From Mesotaenium endlicherianum (taxonomy: Eukaryota; Streptophyta; Zygnematophyceae; Zygnematales; Mesotaeniaceae), in the NCBI GenBank assembly GCA_009602735.1, contig WELA01002099.1, forward strand, positions 35,904-99,903: DNA of 64,000 nt, read 5' to 3'. The notes under the pieces are model-generated. The model saw only the letters and a program-made list of their open reading frames with translations, was not told where the DNA came from and ran no database searches. Shown here one piece after another: positions 61,423-64,000 of this stretch. The position numbers and the translations under genes were made by a program. Numbering within the stretch: position 1 is the first letter of the stretch; every line of letters begins with the position of its first letter.

Positions 61423-63356
61423 TCATCCCCCTCCTCAAGACGCGACGTCCTCGACGCGTTCTGCAAATAACGTCTCTACTTGCTCTTACAGTGAGTCAAG
61501 TTGGCCTCCGGCTCTCAATTGTTGTTTTTCGCATGGTAGCCTTTCCACTTGACCAGACACTCCCAAACAAATTGTTGACCTTGCTGGACTCGTCAATCAC
61601 CAACAATCGCCTCCACTTCATACTCCAACACAACTCAATCTTGACCGGTGGTGGCGGTGTAGGTAGTCGTCCTGGATGTCCTTCATTTGGGTCAACGTAT
61701 GGCCGCAGGTAAATGACATGGAACACATCATGTATACCCCTGCCTGAAGGAAGTTCCAACTTGTAGGCCATTGGATTCACCTGCTTGAACACAGAAATGG
61801 ACCTGTAAATTATTTCCTCTTGCCTGTGAAAGGTAGATTCTATGTTGACAAGAGTACTTTGTCGCCCACATAAAATGTCACTTCCCTTCTGTGCTTGTTT
61901 GCATGCTTGCCCTGCTCTTCCCGGGCCTTCCAAATACACGTCTTTTTAATGTCCCAAATTTTTGAAATTTGCTCTATAAAAACTTGTGTCGTAGGAACCT
62001 GAGTCTCCTTGGCCTTCTCCAATATGATGACGCTTGGATGATATATTTCTCTCCCATAAACCATAGTGAATGGTGACTGTTTGGTTAATCCCTGCATGCA
62101 GTTGTCGTATGCAAACGCCAACCCTGGCAGCTTCTTGTCCCACTCTGAGGGGTCTGCCATGATAAAACTTTTGAGCACCTCTTGCAAATTTCTATTGAGC
62201 CCCTCACTCTGCCCGTCTGTTTGAGGATGATAGGAAGTGCTCATACTCAGCTTGACCCCCATTGAAGTAAACAACGACCGCCAAAAGTTGCTAGTAGACC
62301 TCGGATCCTGATCTGAAAAATCATCTTCGGCAACATATGTAGCCTGAAGATATGATCAAAAAATAGTTGTGCCACATTTGCTGTCGTAGAAGTCACCTTC
62401 ATGGGAATGAAAGGAGCCATCTTGCTGAGACTATCAGACACAACCCGTATTGCATCGTGCCCTCCACTACTGAAGGGTAAGGACGTGATGAAGTCCATAG
62501 CAATCAGCTCTCAAGGATACTCTGGAATAGGCAGGGATTGCAAGGTACCTCCCTGCTTTTGATTTGGTGTCTTATTCCTCTGGCACGCATCGCAACTCCT
62601 AATCCACTCTTCGATGTTTTTGTCCATATGTCTCCAATAGTACTCTCGCTTCAGCACGCCCGCCGTCTTCTCGCTTCCAAAGTGTCCAGCATACAGGCAA
62701 TCATGATGCTTTGCAAGTAGTATGTTGCGTAGTTCCTTGATGAAACGTACCAACTATCTTTTGGAATCACCATCATACCATATGCGGTCCTTCTTCTGCA
62801 TGCTTGAACTAGTCTCAGCTATTCCACCACTAGCTGACTCTAGGTCCTCCTCATAACCTTTCTTAAGCTTCTCCTTGAAGTCCATACTCTCCTTGATGAC
62901 TGAGACAGCTGCAAGGTCACACCTCCTGGATAAAACATCTGCAGGTTTGATCCTCCCAGGTATTCAATCTTGTGGTCGAACCGTTGCAAAAACTTCATCC
63001 ACCTTGTTTATCTTGGTGTCAGCTTTGGCTGCGTCATAAACTTCTCCAAGCTCTTGTGGTCGGTCTTGATAAACACCATTCGACCGTCCACAAAGCATCG
63101 CCAAATCTTCAACGCTGGATAATAGCCAATATCTCCCGCTTATGTGCTGCATAGTTCTGCTCAGCAAGACTCAACTTTCTGCTCTCATATATCATAGGTT
63201 GCAATCCTTTACCTTGGTTCTAGAGAAGAATGGCTCCCACTGCTAAGTTTGATGCGTCCGTGATGATGGTGAATGGAATCTCTGGATTAGCAATCGCTAA
63301 CACAATTGCATGTGTTGATATCTCCTTGATCTTCTCGAAGGCTTGCTGCTCCTTGT

Positions 63357-63765
63357 TAAAAGGGGCAGAGTGCCCTAGTGGAAGCGTAGTGACTCACGAG
63401 GAACCAAACTAGACATTTCTAGAAAATACTCACTTCGGCGGGCTAATCCAAAATTTCTTGTTAAGTCAATCTAGTCGGCACTCCGCGTAAGCCAAAATTA
63501 CGTAAAGCTTCGAATTCACTCTAACGGCCCAAATCGCTCGACGTTGTCCGTCAATCAAACGGTCGCGCTCATCGCAAATTAAGGACAGTCGTCGACCGAC
63601 CCAAAAACTAAATAAACTTTAGACATCTATAACATTTTCAATACTTAACAAAATTTGACAAATTTTGTATCAAAATGACCACAAAATTGCACTCTTTAAC
63701 TCTATGAATTTCAAACATTTTTTTTAATAACTCAAATATGCACTTCATAAATCTATGACCTTACA
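63357..63765 (-). repeat. Element C LTR (right in window)
   Basis: This LTR of the same family, about 410 bp, starts at GGGGCAGAGTGCCC and ends TTACA. It is followed by the GTGAG target duplication. Confidence 0.85.
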
Positions 63766-63770
63766 GTGAG

Positions 63771-64000
63771 GAGTTAGTGGATTGAGTAGTAGAATACTCT
63801 AGAGTGTGATTGGGTGTGTGTGAGTGTGCTAGCTTGTCCAACAAGGCAAGGTCATCTACATAGAAGGAGCCATAGTAGAAGATTCTGGAGGTACTTTGCT
63901 AGAGAGGACACTTAAAGTTGAAGCATAAATAGGAAGCACAAAGTAGTAAAGGGAATCCGGTCTTGTCTAGCCTAGTCTAACCTTCCTATCTTGTACACGA
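63771..64000. other. Right edge of the window, no feature recognised
   Basis: Non-repetitive sequence follows the element C target duplication. No open frame or RNA gene can be supported. Confidence 0.5.

Larger units (their letters stand above)
60668..63765 (-). mobile_element. Ty3/gypsy element C, shortened relative of element A
   Basis: It lies on the minus strand. The left LTR in window order (60668-61422, 755 bp) and the right LTR (about 63357-63765, shorter) both belong to the element A family, but are clearly more diverged. The target duplication GTGAG stands at 60663-60667 and 63766-63770, so both outer ends are original. Only RNase H, integrase and chromodomain parts are recognisable inside (about 61490-63350). 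Gag, protease and reverse transcriptase are not present. It is broken with many breaks and is an old copy. Confidence 0.9.

Overview
The window looks like nuclear DNA of a streptophyte (green-plant lineage) organism with long introns and many transposons. A charophyte alga such as Chara is a reasonable guess, but this is inference. The reasons are a land-plant-type polypyrimidine-tract-binding protein (PTB1/2 type), an MFS transporter of the UNE2/At1g78130 type, Ty3/gypsy elements with a C-terminal chromodomain, and exons of 60-700 bp with canonical GT-AG borders. No prokaryotic features are present.

Layout. (1) 0-21 kb is a gene-rich block. It holds the 3' end of a GH31 alpha-glucosidase-like gene (+, 3 exons), a complete 10-exon PTB gene (+), a 4-exon MFS transporter (-), and a 5-exon gene (-) for a small type II membrane protein that looks like a sulfotransferase. 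I derived splice borders by eye. For the PTB, MFS and sulfotransferase-like genes every exon phase agrees and the summed coding length is divisible by three. (2) 21.8-31.2 kb is one long PIF/Harbinger DNA transposon with about 30-bp terminal inverted repeats, a 3-bp TGA target duplication, a DDE transposase gene (+) and a multi-exon Myb/SANT-like accessory gene (-). (3) 34.4-49 kb carries a second minus-strand host gene, apparently a large extracellular protein with a six-cysteine EGF-like module, a beta-helix-like region and a long proline-rich tail. One of its introns contains an entire Ty3/gypsy element (38.8-45.7 kb), itself interrupted by a solo LTR of a second family. A diverged solo LTR and a 363-bp assembly gap lie at its proline-rich end. 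(4) 49.9-64 kb is a transposon graveyard. It holds a hAT transposase remnant, a second Ty3/gypsy element whose two ends do not match, an inverted LTR plus leader, a gag-like relic, and a shortened minus-strand relative of the first gypsy family with intact target duplications.

The host genes point to glycan processing (GH31), RNA processing (PTB), membrane transport (MFS), probable Golgi sulfation and cell wall or extracellular matrix. Nothing suggests they form a cluster with a common job. The items most worth follow-up are the EGF/beta-helix/Pro-rich protein, the sulfotransferase-like protein, the two-gene Harbinger element, the 141-bp sequence found in two introns of the PTB gene, and the mismatched-end gypsy arrangement at 51-59 kb.
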